Positions 26,408 to 34,734 of a DNA stretch of 64,000 bases are shown here, piece after piece. The notes below the pieces were generated by a model. That model was not told the origin of the DNA, did not search any database, and saw only the letters and a list, made by a program, of their open reading frames with translations. The position numbers and the translations under genes were made by a program. This stretch comes from Bog-473 sp963756025 (GTDB taxonomy: Bacteria; Actinomycetota; Acidimicrobiia; Acidimicrobiales; RAAP-2). Each line of letters begins with the position of its first letter. Within the stretch, counting starts at the first letter, position 1. The stretch lies in NCBI GenBank assembly GCA_963756025.1, contig CAVWMF010000005.1, positions 1 through 64,000 on the forward strand, given 5' to 3'.

Positions 26408-26872
26408 ATGGACGGCGCCGACGAAGAGCTTTATAGAAAGCACTCCGACGCGCTGATTCGGTTCGCAACGGGACTCGTAGGCCCGCATGACGCTCCCGAT
26501 GTCGTCTCCGCTGCGGTTCTCGGCTGCCTGACGTCCCCTACCTGGTCCAAGGTTGCCGACAAGAAGCCCTATCTGTACCGGAGCGTCTACAACGAAGCCG
26601 CTATGTTCCGTCGATCATCTCTTCGACGATCGTGGCGGGAGCAACGTGCGGCGCAGCCTGAGCCGACTGATACCCACGAGATCCGGCCCGAGGTTCTCGA
26701 GGCGGTGAAGTGCCTTAGCGTCCGACAGAGAGCGGTCATTGTCCTCACCTACTGGGAGGACCTTGATCCTGCCGCTATAGCGCTGCTGCTGCAGATCAGT
26801 CATGGATCTGTCAAACGACATCTCGCCCGTGCGAGATCGCGCCTAAAGGAGGTACTCCATGTCGACGAGTGA
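26408..26872 (+). CDS. Short ECF-type sigma factor
   Basis: 154 residues. Region 2 is compact (LYRKHSDALIRFATGLVG, DAPDVVSAAVLGCL) and region 4 is clear (LSVRQRAVIVLTYWEDLDP, ISHGSVKRHLARARSRLKE). It overlaps its membrane partner by 14 bases. There is no good ribosome site before the ATG, so a leaderless or coupled start is possible. This third sigma/membrane pair differs from the other two in having the CU044_5270-type partner. Confidence 0.85.
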   Translation: MDGADEELYRKHSDALIRFATGLVGPHDAPDVVSAAVLGCLTSPTWSKVADKKPYLYRSVYNEAAMFRRSSLRRSWREQRAAQPEPTDTHEIRPEVLEAVKCLSVRQRAVIVLTYWEDLDPAAIALLLQISHGSVKRHLARARSRLKEVLHVDE

Positions 26873-28034
26873 CGTGCTCGACACGAAGATTCGTGCGTTG
26901 GTGATCGAGCTGGTGGAATCGGCTCCACTGGCCCCGGCGCCTTCGACCATCGAGTCCGGCCCGCAGGCGCGATCACGCCCTCGTCGCCGTCACGTGATGT
27001 ACGTGGTTCCTGGCCTGGCTGCCGCCGCCGTGATCGCGCTCGTTGCTGGCATCCTCCTTCCGACCGGAAAGGGTGGCCCGTCAAGTGCCGCGGCGGCGCA
27101 GCTTCACTATTTGGCCAACATTGCTGCCGCTCAGCCCACTCCGGTCCTACAACCCGGCCAGTACTACAACCAGGTTTGGGAGGAAAGCGCACAGATGTCG
27201 CCGTCCTCCCCACCGGGCGACCGGCTACCCGGGCCGAACGTCTACTTTCTGGCGCAAGCCCAGCTCGCTACGTGGGTCGATGCGACCGGGACCGGTCGCT
27301 GCACCTTCACGCCGTCTGGAACCACTTTCATCTCATCCGCAGATCGGGCAGCTTGGCAGGCGGAAGGTCAGCCTGGTCTCGGATATGGAGCCATCTCGAT
27401 CGGAGGACGCGATGCGATCCCGCCGATCATCGACGGGGCCAACGCATTGTTCGCATGCCCTCAAAGTGCATCGTCGACCAATGCGCAGATCGGGACGAGC
27501 GGAGCTTTTGCCGAGAATGGATCGCCCCTTCAGCTCTTTGACGTGTCCGACCTGCCTACCGATGCCGCCTCGCTCGGATCACTGATCTCTCATCGCGACA
27601 CCGGTATCGAGGCCATCGACTCAGAGGCGCCGGGTGCGTTCAATACGTTCGGTGCCGTCGTCCAGCTCTTGTCCGGACCCGATGTCGGGGCCACCCCGGC
27701 GTTTCGATCTGCGCTGTACCAGGTGCTGGCCACTCTCCCAGGAGTGAAAGTTGCCGACTCGGTCACAGATGCACATGGGCGTTCGGGGGTCGAGATTTCA
27801 CTCCCCACGTCGTATCCGTTCTTTCTCGCCACCGGATCATTCGTCGAGAAGGCAATCGTGGATCCGTCCACTACAGACCTCCTCGATTGGAGCGTGGACG
27901 ACGTCGGGCCCGGTGGCAATGTTCCTGGTCCTGTTTATGGTTGGTCCATTGCATATGAACCGGGCACCGTCTATTCGTTCGCTCTTCTCGCATCGGGAAT
28001 CGTCAGCTCTGACTCGGGAACTCCCTCGGGCTAA
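26859..28034 (+). CDS. CU044_5270-family membrane protein, ECF sigma partner
   Basis: 391 residues. A cytoplasmic segment rich in Pro/Arg is followed by one membrane helix (about residues 46-68) and a large outer domain. The spacing and the segment LYQVLATLPGVKVADSVTDAHGRSG-like (about residues 285-309) match the CU044_5270 family, which regularly follows ECF sigma factors in actinobacteria. AAAGGAGG lies before the ATG, inside the sigma gene. The protein probably senses envelope state and modulates the sigma factor. No enzymatic motif is visible. Confidence 0.72.
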   Translation: MSTSDVLDTKIRALVIELVESAPLAPAPSTIESGPQARSRPRRRHVMYVVPGLAAAAVIALVAGILLPTGKGGPSSAAAAQLHYLANIAAAQPTPVLQPGQYYNQVWEESAQMSPSSPPGDRLPGPNVYFLAQAQLATWVDATGTGRCTFTPSGTTFISSADRAAWQAEGQPGLGYGAISIGGRDAIPPIIDGANALFACPQSASSTNAQIGTSGAFAENGSPLQLFDVSDLPTDAASLGSLISHRDTGIEAIDSEAPGAFNTFGAVVQLLSGPDVGATPAFRSALYQVLATLPGVKVADSVTDAHGRSGVEISLPTSYPFFLATGSFVEKAIVDPSTTDLLDWSVDDVGPGGNVPGPVYGWSIAYEPGTVYSFALLASGIVSSDSGTPSG

Positions 28035-28058
28035 ACCAAACAATTCAAGGACGTCAGT

Positions 28059-28730
28059 TTATGACTCGGGTGTCTCGCGTTCGTCGTCGATGCGTATGCC
28101 CAAGGCGGAGAAGACCCGCAGCGCCAAAGGCAGCACCTGAGTGCTGTCGATCACGATATCCCTCAGGTACTCGCCGCCCTTGACCTCATCGAGCGATGAG
28201 CCATGGAGTCGGGCGCCTGCCAGCACGGCCTGTGAGAAATCAGCCTCACTCAGGTCACAGTCGAAGAAGCTCGCTGAAGTCAGGCGTGCAGCGGAGAACT
28301 CGGCACCACGGAGGTCCACGTGATCAAAAAGAATGCGCTCGGCTTCGAGCATTCGGAAATTGGCACCATCGAGCTTGCAGCCGGTAAAAGTGACATCCTG
28401 CAGCCTGGCCTGAGGGATCAGGACTCCGGAGATCCGACAGTCGATGAACTCGACTCGACAGAAGGAAGCCTCCTCCATGTTGACCCCTGAGAAGTTGCAA
28501 CCCTCGACCACGACGTCCGTGAGCCGCAGCCGACTGAGGTCTGCTCCGACGAAAGAGGAGCGATGAACGTGCGCTTCCTCGACGGTCATTTCCTGACCAC
28601 GCTGCGTTGAGAAATCGCCCTGGATCGTGAGCTGGAAAAGATCCAGGTCGTCGTTGACGACGGGTTGGGATGAGAACGGTAGGTCAGAGGGCAGTCGGGG
28701 CTTCTGAGGACGGCTCTTCCGTCTATTCAC
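28059..28730 (-). CDS. Pentapeptide-repeat protein
   Basis: 223 residues. From about residue 50 to 190 the chain follows the A(D/N)LXX five-residue rhythm: FVGADLSRLRL, CNFSGVNMEEASF, CKLDGANF, DLRGAEF, CDLSEADFSQAVLAGARL. This predicts a right-handed quadrilateral beta-helix. The C-terminus (VIDSTQVLPLALRVFSALG) is a capping helix common in actinobacterial members. Family members such as MfpA and Qnr mimic DNA and bind DNA gyrase. The gene starts only 14 bases after the Clp-N/GyrA-like gene ends, so both are probably one transcript, which makes a gyrase-related role worth testing. Confidence 0.85.
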   Translation of the reverse strand: MNRRKSRPQKPRLPSDLPFSSQPVVNDDLDLFQLTIQGDFSTQRGQEMTVEEAHVHRSSFVGADLSRLRLTDVVVEGCNFSGVNMEEASFCRVEFIDCRISGVLIPQARLQDVTFTGCKLDGANFRMLEAERILFDHVDLRGAEFSAARLTSASFFDCDLSEADFSQAVLAGARLHGSSLDEVKGGEYLRDIVIDSTQVLPLALRVFSALGIRIDDERETPES

Positions 28731-28744
28731 GGAGGCCGCTTGCG

Positions 28745-29479
28745 TCAGCTCCGCCGGCGGTCACGACTTGAACGATCATCAAATCTGGCGCGCTCATTGT
28801 AGAGGTCCATCACCCGGTCCTCGGTCAGGGATGTAACCCGAAGATCCAACACATGCTTCGCCTGAATCTCGCTGAAGTTGAACGGGAAGCCGGTGAGAAC
28901 CTCGAATGCTGATGCGGCATTCGGACACCCTCGCACCGCGACGTGCACCTGGTCGTAATCCTCTATGGCGCGGATGAGTCCTTCGAGAATGTGCAGACGG
29001 TTGCGCCTCTTGGTCTCCTCGGCTTCCATGGCCTCCTGAGGACCCCGGGCTGACATGAGAGTGAGGGCTTCCCGGCGGACCCGGTTCAGATTGATCCCCC
29101 GGCGGTTCAAGGCCTGGGCGGCGACTCCCTCGCCCAAGCGGGCCAGCCCGAGCAAAATGTGTTCCGTACCGACCTGGTCCTCGCCCAACTGGGAGGCTTC
29201 ACGCTCCGAGAGCTCAAGAACTTTTTCGGCTCGCGGCGTAAGGGGCAACGATTCTGGCGACGACTTCGACGACGCCCTTACCTCTTGTTCAACCTCTTCT
29301 CGCGCCGCGTCCAAGGTGACCCCGAAGGAGTTGAGGGCACGGGCGGCCACCCCTTTGCCCTCGTGGATGAGGCCAAGAAGGAGATGTTCGGTGCCGAGAT
29401 ATCCGTGATGCATGAGCTCGGCTTCCTCTTGAGCCAAGGCAAGCACCCTTCTCGCCTGGTCATTGAAACGCTCGAACAT
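28745..29479 (-). CDS. Clp-N domain fused to a GyrA-like C-gate segment
   Basis: 244 residues in three parts. Residues 1-67 and 79-141 are two Clp-N repeats (MFERFNDQARRVLALAQEEA, YLGTEHLLLGL; VGTEHILLGLARLGEG), as in the substrate-binding N-domain of ClpC. Residues 156-230 resemble the DNA gyrase A dimer-interface coil: RLHILEGLIRAIEDYDQVHV, FNFSEIQAKHVLDLRVTSLT. There is no AAA+ ATPase, no gyrase tyrosine and no protease part. It may be an adaptor joining Clp proteolysis to gyrase or a gyrase-bound partner; this is inference. It is co-directional with the pentapeptide-repeat gene 14 bases downstream. Confidence 0.8.
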   Translation of the reverse strand: MFERFNDQARRVLALAQEEAELMHHGYLGTEHLLLGLIHEGKGVAARALNSFGVTLDAAREEVEQEVRASSKSSPESLPLTPRAEKVLELSEREASQLGEDQVGTEHILLGLARLGEGVAAQALNRRGINLNRVRREALTLMSARGPQEAMEAEETKRRNRLHILEGLIRAIEDYDQVHVAVRGCPNAASAFEVLTGFPFNFSEIQAKHVLDLRVTSLTEDRVMDLYNERARFDDRSSRDRRRS

Positions 29480-29703
29480 GTCGCCAAGAGTCCCATCTTC
29501 ATAGGGTCAAGTCCAGCATTGACAACTCCTATTCCGAGATCGACCGGCCTCATGGTGTCCCCGGACCGATACCGAAGTGCGTCAGTGGGTCCCGAGCCGC
29601 AAAGGGGCGTTGGTGCTTCTTGTGCGGCCGGTTTTGCCGACCCGCTGGCATGCGAGACCGGGAACTGTCGCAATGATGGTTGCACTTTGTCATACTGGGT
29701 GAT

Positions 29704-29895
29704 GTGACTCCAAAAGACGCAGGTGAAACCCCTTCGGAGCAGTCACCGGACATCGAGCGAAGGCACGGCAGCCGAAGAACCGGGGCCGACCGTCGCACCC
29801 AGGATTTGCCGCCTCCCGGGGGCGTAGAACGACGGAACGGTGAGCGGCGCAATCATGATCGCCGAAAGTCCGACCGGGATTCTGACTCGGAGTGA
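29704..29895 (+). CDS. Small highly charged Arg/Asp-rich protein
   Basis: 63 residues from GTG 29704. The composition is dominated by ERR, DRR and RRN repeats (IERRHGSRR, GADRRTQD, VERRNGERR, HDRRKSDRDSD), probably disordered and nucleic-acid or ribosome binding. A CATACT hexamer 7-12 bases upstream could be a -10 box for a nearly leaderless message. It is divergent from the Clp-N/GyrA-like gene. Confidence is limited because low-complexity frames can arise by chance. Confidence 0.45.
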   Translation: MTPKDAGETPSEQSPDIERRHGSRRTGADRRTQDLPPPGGVERRNGERRNHDRRKSDRDSDSE

Positions 29896-30013
29896 CGAAC
29901 AGACCGTAGAGGTCCCCCTCTTCGACACAATGACCGGCGGTGCACCATCGCTGCCGCTCTCAAATGGAAGGGTCGGCTCCGAACCCTTCACGCACTCGTT
30001 GCGTCATAGTGGC

Positions 30014-30889
30014 ATGGTGAAATTGGGTCTGCGCGTGGTGGCGGCTCTCGGGATGACACTGTTGCTCCTACCCACGGTCTTGGCCTCGCAGGCCGCCGAT
30101 GCAACTCCGACCAAGGCTGGGGCAATCAGCGTAAGCCTGGGACGCGCGCTTCATGCCTGGTCGCACTTCCCGGCCGCACGGTCGCCCCGCCCTCTGGTGC
30201 TGCTCGAGGGGTACGTCCTGAATCCTGAGAATGGCTTTCCGGACGACAACAGCAAGATCGCCTTCGGTGACGGTGACATCACCGCTCCGACGAGCTGGCC
30301 TGCGTCACCGACCTCGTCGATGGGGTTTCCGATTATCGAGGCTTCGGCGGCATTCAAGTCCCTGACCGCCCCGAATAGTTCTCTCGGATCACCCCCTCCT
30401 CTCAGCACGACGGGCGTCTCTCTGGGCTCTGGACTCTTCCTCACCGACCGAGGGTGGCGCGTCCTCCCCGCCTGGCTCTTTTCGCTCTCTGGCGTTGAAA
30501 ATCCGGCGAAGGTGGTCGCCGTTGGACCGTCCGAGATCTACTCTTCCCCCGTCACTCGAGACGGTGAATCACCAGCACAGCTTTCGGTGACGGTTGCCCC
30601 GGGAGGACGGCACATCGTCGCGAACATCGTGGGAGCCCCCTCCGGCACCGGACCATGCACTGCGAGCTACACGCTCTCCATCAGGGAGTCCAAGCATGCG
30701 GTTGCGATCGCCGTTGTCACGCATCCGCACCGAGGACGGCCCGCAGAGAGGAACGTGGCGTGTTCGTTGGTCGGCTACCCGAGACACGTGACTGCCGTGC
30801 TCGAGGCTCCCCTCGGCGCCCGAGTCGTCGTTGACGCCGAGTCCGAGGGTGCCGCGTCCGCCACGCCCGCGTCTTCTCGATCAACGTAG
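30014..30889 (+). CDS. Secreted protein of unknown function
   Basis: 291 residues from ATG 30014, chosen because a signal peptide begins there (MVKLGLRVVAALGMTLLLL, cleavage after SQAADA). The longer frame to 29840 overlaps the small charged protein. The mature part has no recognised domain. It contains two Cys near the C-terminal third (GPCTASY, NVACSLVGYP), possibly a disulfide in a beta-sandwich. A lipoprotein gene follows after seven bases, so both may form an export operon. Confidence 0.6.
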   Translation: MVKLGLRVVAALGMTLLLLPTVLASQAADATPTKAGAISVSLGRALHAWSHFPAARSPRPLVLLEGYVLNPENGFPDDNSKIAFGDGDITAPTSWPASPTSSMGFPIIEASAAFKSLTAPNSSLGSPPPLSTTGVSLGSGLFLTDRGWRVLPAWLFSLSGVENPAKVVAVGPSEIYSSPVTRDGESPAQLSVTVAPGGRHIVANIVGAPSGTGPCTASYTLSIRESKHAVAIAVVTHPHRGRPAERNVACSLVGYPRHVTAVLEAPLGARVVVDAESEGAASATPASSRST

Positions 30890-30896
30890 ATTGACG

Positions 30897-31274
30897 ATGT
30901 CGAAGCGAAAAGCGATGCGATGGCCACTCGCCCTCGTGGCGTCCGGGATGATGCTCCTGGCCGGTTGCTCCTCGTCAGTGGGGACAGGGGCCGTCACGGG
31001 CATCTTTGAAACCTCTGGAGGTCCAGGGGGCTATCAGCCCCACCGCTTGCCCGGCAACGTGGTCCTCACCAATTCCGATGGTGACCGTGTATCGGTACGG
31101 GTCGGTGTCTCCGGAGCTTTTGTCGTTCATCTTCTACCTGGAACGTACGCCGCGGTCGGTCACAGTCCGATGGTCCACAGTGGTCCCGGCGAAATGGCCT
31201 GTCATGCCCTGAAACCCGTTGTCGTAAGAACCGGCCGCACGCAACAAGTGACCATCGCGTGCCCGTTGAGGTGA
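30897..31274 (+). CDS. Small lipoprotein
   Basis: 125 residues from ATG 30897. The signal sequence MSKRKAMRWPLALVASGMML ends in the lipobox LLAGC, so the cysteine at about residue 24 should be lipidated. The mature part has a carboxypeptidase-regulatory-like beta rhythm (GNVVLTNSDGDRVSV, GAFVVHLLPGTYAAVGHSP), common in small surface lipoproteins. It lies seven bases after the secreted protein, and its end overlaps the frame leading to the methyltransferase. Confidence 0.7.
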   Translation: MSKRKAMRWPLALVASGMMLLAGCSSSVGTGAVTGIFETSGGPGGYQPHRLPGNVVLTNSDGDRVSVRVGVSGAFVVHLLPGTYAAVGHSPMVHSGPGEMACHALKPVVVRTGRTQQVTIACPLR

Positions 31275-31393
31275 TCAAGCGACCACGTGCCCTCGCCACT
31301 TCGGCACCATTTCCAGCAAGGGCCCAACGCCGACAGCGTCGGTATGCTCGTGAACATGTACGTCAGCTACAGCAGCACCTGGTCCGCGGCACC

Positions 31394-32023
31394 TTGACCG
31401 AGCAGTCGTACGACCAGCGCTTCTGGGAGAACCGGTGGTCAGAGGTTCTGCGCGACCATTCGGATCAGGTCGCACGCCGCCCGCCGAACGAATGGCTCAT
31501 CACTGAGGTCGCGGATATTCCGCCTGGGTTCGCTCTCGACGCCGGGTGCGGCCACGGATCCGACACGCTGTGGCTGGCCGGACGCGGATGGCGGGTCACG
31601 GCGGTCGACTTCTCGGCAACCGCATTGGCCCACGCCCGCTCGACGGCCGAGGCGATTGGAACCGAGGTCGCCGCGCGCATCGGCTGGGTGGAGGGTGACC
31701 TCTCGACGTGGATCCCACAGCCCGCGCAGTACGACCTGGTGCTCTCGCTCTACGTCCACGTTGCAGGTTCGGTGGAATCCATGGTGCAGCGGCTGGCGGC
31801 AGGAGTTGCACCGGGAGGGACCCTGTTGATGGTCGGCCACCGCCCGACCGACCCGACCACCGGAGCCGAAACGGCGGCGGCAGGACAGCGTCAGGTCTCG
31901 GTCGACGCCGCGACGGCAGCACTCGATCTCAACGCCTGGACATTCCTTGTCGCCGAGGACCGCCCGAGGCCGATGGCCGGGACCGGCGTTGACGCGGTCA
32001 TCCGGGCCCGGCGCCGTACCTGA
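31394..32023 (+). CDS. Class I SAM-dependent methyltransferase (thiopurine/tellurite-type core)
   Basis: About 209 residues if the TTG at 31394 is used; this fits the family start TEQSYDQRFWENRWSEVL. The frame extends back to GTG 31259 without similarity or ribosome site. SAM motifs are FALDAGCGHGSDTLWLAGRG, VTAVDFSATALAHAR, VEGDLSTWIP and YDLVLSLYVHV. Homologues with this D-A-G-C-G-x-G-x-D/E-x-L-W-L core methylate small thiols or toxic oxyanions. The substrate is unknown. Confidence 0.78.
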   Translation: MTEQSYDQRFWENRWSEVLRDHSDQVARRPPNEWLITEVADIPPGFALDAGCGHGSDTLWLAGRGWRVTAVDFSATALAHARSTAEAIGTEVAARIGWVEGDLSTWIPQPAQYDLVLSLYVHVAGSVESMVQRLAAGVAPGGTLLMVGHRPTDPTTGAETAAAGQRQVSVDAATAALDLNAWTFLVAEDRPRPMAGTGVDAVIRARRRT

Positions 32024-32076
32024 CGGCGCAGCAGCCACGGCGCAAACCGGGCCGCGCGCTGACCGGGAATCGAGGG

Positions 32077-33687
32077 CTACTTCTTGATGTAAATGCCGCT
32101 CAGGTCGGTATGGCATTGGCCGATGGGGGCTTTGACCTTGCCACCGACCACGTCCTTGTTGTAACCGATGAGCGAGGGCTGGAAGATCAGCGGTACCTCG
32201 GCGCCGATGGACATGGCGAGGGCACCTGCCTTCCGCATGTACGGACCTTGCTGTTGGGCGGTCACGTACTGGAGAGCCTTGGTGATGTACGGCGCGAGGA
32301 GTGGATTGGCCGTCCCGTAGTGCTGGGTGAGGAAGCCGATCGGCAGGAACTCGTTCTCGAAGTTGTTGGCCAGGTCGGGCCCATTGGACAGCTGCTCCGT
32401 GAGAACGGCATCGCCCTCGCCCTTGATGTAGACGTCGACGAGGAGGTCGGCCGGGTCGACCTGCTGCAGCGTGACGTTGAACCCGGCGGCCTTCGCCTCC
32501 TGCTGGATGATCTGTGAGGCCTGGGCAAACGAAGGATCCCCGCTCGGCACACTCAGCGTGAACGAGATCCCCTTGGGGAAGCCTGCCGCCTTGAGCATGG
32601 CCTTGGCTTTCGCCGGCTGATAGGTGTACTTGGTCCCGACCGCCTTGTTGTAGCCCGGAGACCACGACGGGAACGGTTGGTAAGCCGGCTCGCCGAGGCC
32701 ATCGTCGACCACCTTGTTGAGAGCGCTGCGGTCGATCGCATACTCCAACGCGGCGCGGACCTTCGAGTTGTTGAAGGGGGCGGCGTTCTGTCGCATCTGC
32801 AGGTCGACGTAGTCGTAGGACTTGCCTACCACGGCGGCGAGGTTCGGTTGCCGCTTCACCGCTGCCACCTCGTCGGGCTCGAGCGACGCCATGTCGACGG
32901 CACCGGACTCGAGCGCCGAGACGATCTGGGGTCCCTCCGAGGTCTGGGCGAAATCGACACCGCCGAGCAGGTACTGACCTTTCCGGAAGTACTTGGGGTT
33001 GGCGACGAGCTTGATGGAGGAGCCGACGTTGTAGCTCTTCAACACGAAGGGACCGGCGCCGACGGGCGCTTTGGCGTCCGTACTGATGGTGCTGGGATCG
33101 TAAATGGTGCCGTCCGAGTGGTACATCGCCTGGACGACGTCTCCGGGAATCGGGTTTGAAAGGTTGAGCACGAGGGTCAGGGGATCGACGACATCGATCG
33201 TCGAGATGGCTGTCAGCGTGGTCAGCAAGGGGCTCTGCCGGCTATACAGCAAGCTCGCCTTGATGGCGTTGGCGTCAACCGGGTCCCCATTGGAGAACAC
33301 GACACCGGGCCGGATATGGAGGGTCACGGTGTTCGGTGTCGTCGACCAGCTCGTGATGACGTTCGGGAGAAAGGAGGTGTTGGTGATCGCGAGGCCCGAG
33401 GCGTAGATGTTGGAGAGGATGGCGAACCCGCACGGGTTGAGCGATTGCTCGGGATCGAACGTGTTGTCGAACTCGTTGTTCAGATCGACGCCATAGGTGA
33501 GGACCCCGTTGGGATTGGCATCCTTGGGGAGAGTGGCACCAGCCGTCAGGGGCTGCAGCAGGGACGTGCCGAGCAGCACGGTGGCGGCCACGGAGAGTGC
33601 AGCGAGGAATCCGCCACGCCGGCCGACGCGACGTTGCCTCCCGCGACCGGAACGCCGCCCCCGCCGTGGTCCAGCCTTCACCATCAT
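32077..33687 (-). CDS. Peptide/nickel-type ABC transporter substrate-binding protein (family 5, orphan)
   Basis: 536 residues from ATG 33687 (CGAGG five bases upstream). An Arg-rich tat-like or Sec signal (RRGGFLAALSVAATVLLG) precedes the DppA/OppA fold: GVLTYGVDLNNEFDNTFDPEQ, VVFSNGDPVDANAIKASLLYS, VGAGPFVLKSYN, VRAALEYAIDRSALN. The RRGGFL stretch does not strictly match the twin-arginine motif. It binds peptides or similar ligands for import. No DppBCDF genes are adjacent, so the transporter it serves is elsewhere. Confidence 0.85.
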   Translation of the reverse strand: MMVKAGPRRGRRSGRGRQRRVGRRGGFLAALSVAATVLLGTSLLQPLTAGATLPKDANPNGVLTYGVDLNNEFDNTFDPEQSLNPCGFAILSNIYASGLAITNTSFLPNVITSWSTTPNTVTLHIRPGVVFSNGDPVDANAIKASLLYSRQSPLLTTLTAISTIDVVDPLTLVLNLSNPIPGDVVQAMYHSDGTIYDPSTISTDAKAPVGAGPFVLKSYNVGSSIKLVANPKYFRKGQYLLGGVDFAQTSEGPQIVSALESGAVDMASLEPDEVAAVKRQPNLAAVVGKSYDYVDLQMRQNAAPFNNSKVRAALEYAIDRSALNKVVDDGLGEPAYQPFPSWSPGYNKAVGTKYTYQPAKAKAMLKAAGFPKGISFTLSVPSGDPSFAQASQIIQQEAKAAGFNVTLQQVDPADLLVDVYIKGEGDAVLTEQLSNGPDLANNFENEFLPIGFLTQHYGTANPLLAPYITKALQYVTAQQQGPYMRKAGALAMSIGAEVPLIFQPSLIGYNKDVVGGKVKAPIGQCHTDLSGIYIKK

Positions 33688-33752
33688 TCTCACCTCGCTC
33701 GGCCCTTCTCGGGCTCTGTGGTCCGCCGGAGTCGGGCGCGGAAGACCTGAGC

Positions 33753-34355
33753 TTACGCTGGCACGCCCTGTCGTGCTGTGAACGGTACGGAGGCGATCGC
33801 CTTTCCCTTCCGGGTCTTTGACCGTCGCTGGAGATCATGCCTGCTTCGGAGGGCGTCGCGATATCGCCCCTCGAGGGCTGCCGCAGCGACCTGGCGAACC
33901 AGCGGATCGTCGTCCGACGATGCGGCTACCTCCATGGCAGCCCGGGCACGCGGGTCACGACCCGAGAGGCGCAAAAGTATCGGAATCGCTCTGTGTCGAA
34001 CCTCGGCACTCGTATCCGTTTCGATGACCCTGCTCAGCACCGGTACGACATCGGCGACACAGAGCTCCACGGCGCGACATTGTTCGCAGGCCAACCCATG
34101 GAGTGCCAACTCTCGCACTGGCGTGACAGGGTCATCGAGCGCAGCGAGGAACGTGTGCGTCGATGTGTCGTTCGCGTAGTGGTCCAGGAAGAACAGACAT
34201 GTTCGCCGCACCCATGGATCGGGGTGGTGGACCGCCGCGACCTGCATATCGGAGAGGGGGATCTCGTTCGTCAAGCCGTGCTTCTGCTTGTGCGGCCGTG
34301 CCTTCCAACGGTGGAGGAAGTCGTCGACCCTTTCTAATTCGCCATCGCGCGGCAT
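33753..34355 (-). CDS. HEAT-repeat protein
   Basis: About 200 residues from ATG 34355; the frame runs back to 34469 but that part overlaps the divergent gene and has odd composition. It shows helical HEAT-like repeats: HPDPWVRRTCLFFLDHYAND, DDPVTPVRELALHGLAC, DTSAEVRHRAIPILLRLSG, DDDPLVRQVAAAALEGRY. A CEQCRAVELC cluster is characteristic of a small actinobacterial HEAT family. Such proteins serve as scaffolds; no partner is evident. Confidence 0.68.
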   Translation of the reverse strand: MPRDGELERVDDFLHRWKARPHKQKHGLTNEIPLSDMQVAAVHHPDPWVRRTCLFFLDHYANDTSTHTFLAALDDPVTPVRELALHGLACEQCRAVELCVADVVPVLSRVIETDTSAEVRHRAIPILLRLSGRDPRARAAMEVAASSDDDPLVRQVAAAALEGRYRDALRSRHDLQRRSKTRKGKAIASVPFTARQGVPA

Positions 34356-34449
34356 CCTGCAATTGAAGCACACCGGGCCGCAGCATCTCCCCGGTTCCTG
34401 GATCGGGTGCCGTGAAGAGACCGACGAAGCGATTGCTAAAGTTCTGGGC

Positions 34450-34707
34450 GTGTCGTCGAGGCTCGACAAGAGTTGGCTCGTCCTGGTGAGCCATCAGGTG
34501 GCCGACGGAAGTCGCTGCGTCGACGTCTTCTCCCGGCCCGATGGCTCGTTCGGGTTCGAGGAGTTCCGCCGGGACCCTGAGGACCTGGGAGCTTGGACGC
34601 CGATCAGCTACTTCTCCGGACGCGAGTTCGGGTCGGAGAGCAGTGCGGTCGAAGCCGCCCGCCTGTCGGTACCCTGGCTGGCGACGTTGCTCGATGCAGC
34701 TGGCTGA
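34450..34707 (+). CDS. Conserved-looking small protein of unknown function
   Basis: About 85 residues from GTG 34450: SWLVLVSHQVADGSRCVDVF, SRPDGSFGFEEFRRDPEDLG, WTPISYFSGREF and SVPWLATLLDAAG. The composition and codon use look coding, and the opposite strand is free of convincing genes after 34355. No family function is known to me. The ribosome site is weak, so the start could be elsewhere. Confidence 0.55.
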   Translation: MSSRLDKSWLVLVSHQVADGSRCVDVFSRPDGSFGFEEFRRDPEDLGAWTPISYFSGREFGSESSAVEAARLSVPWLATLLDAAG

Positions 34708-34734
34708 ACAGGGGACATGAGGCCGAACGCGTGG

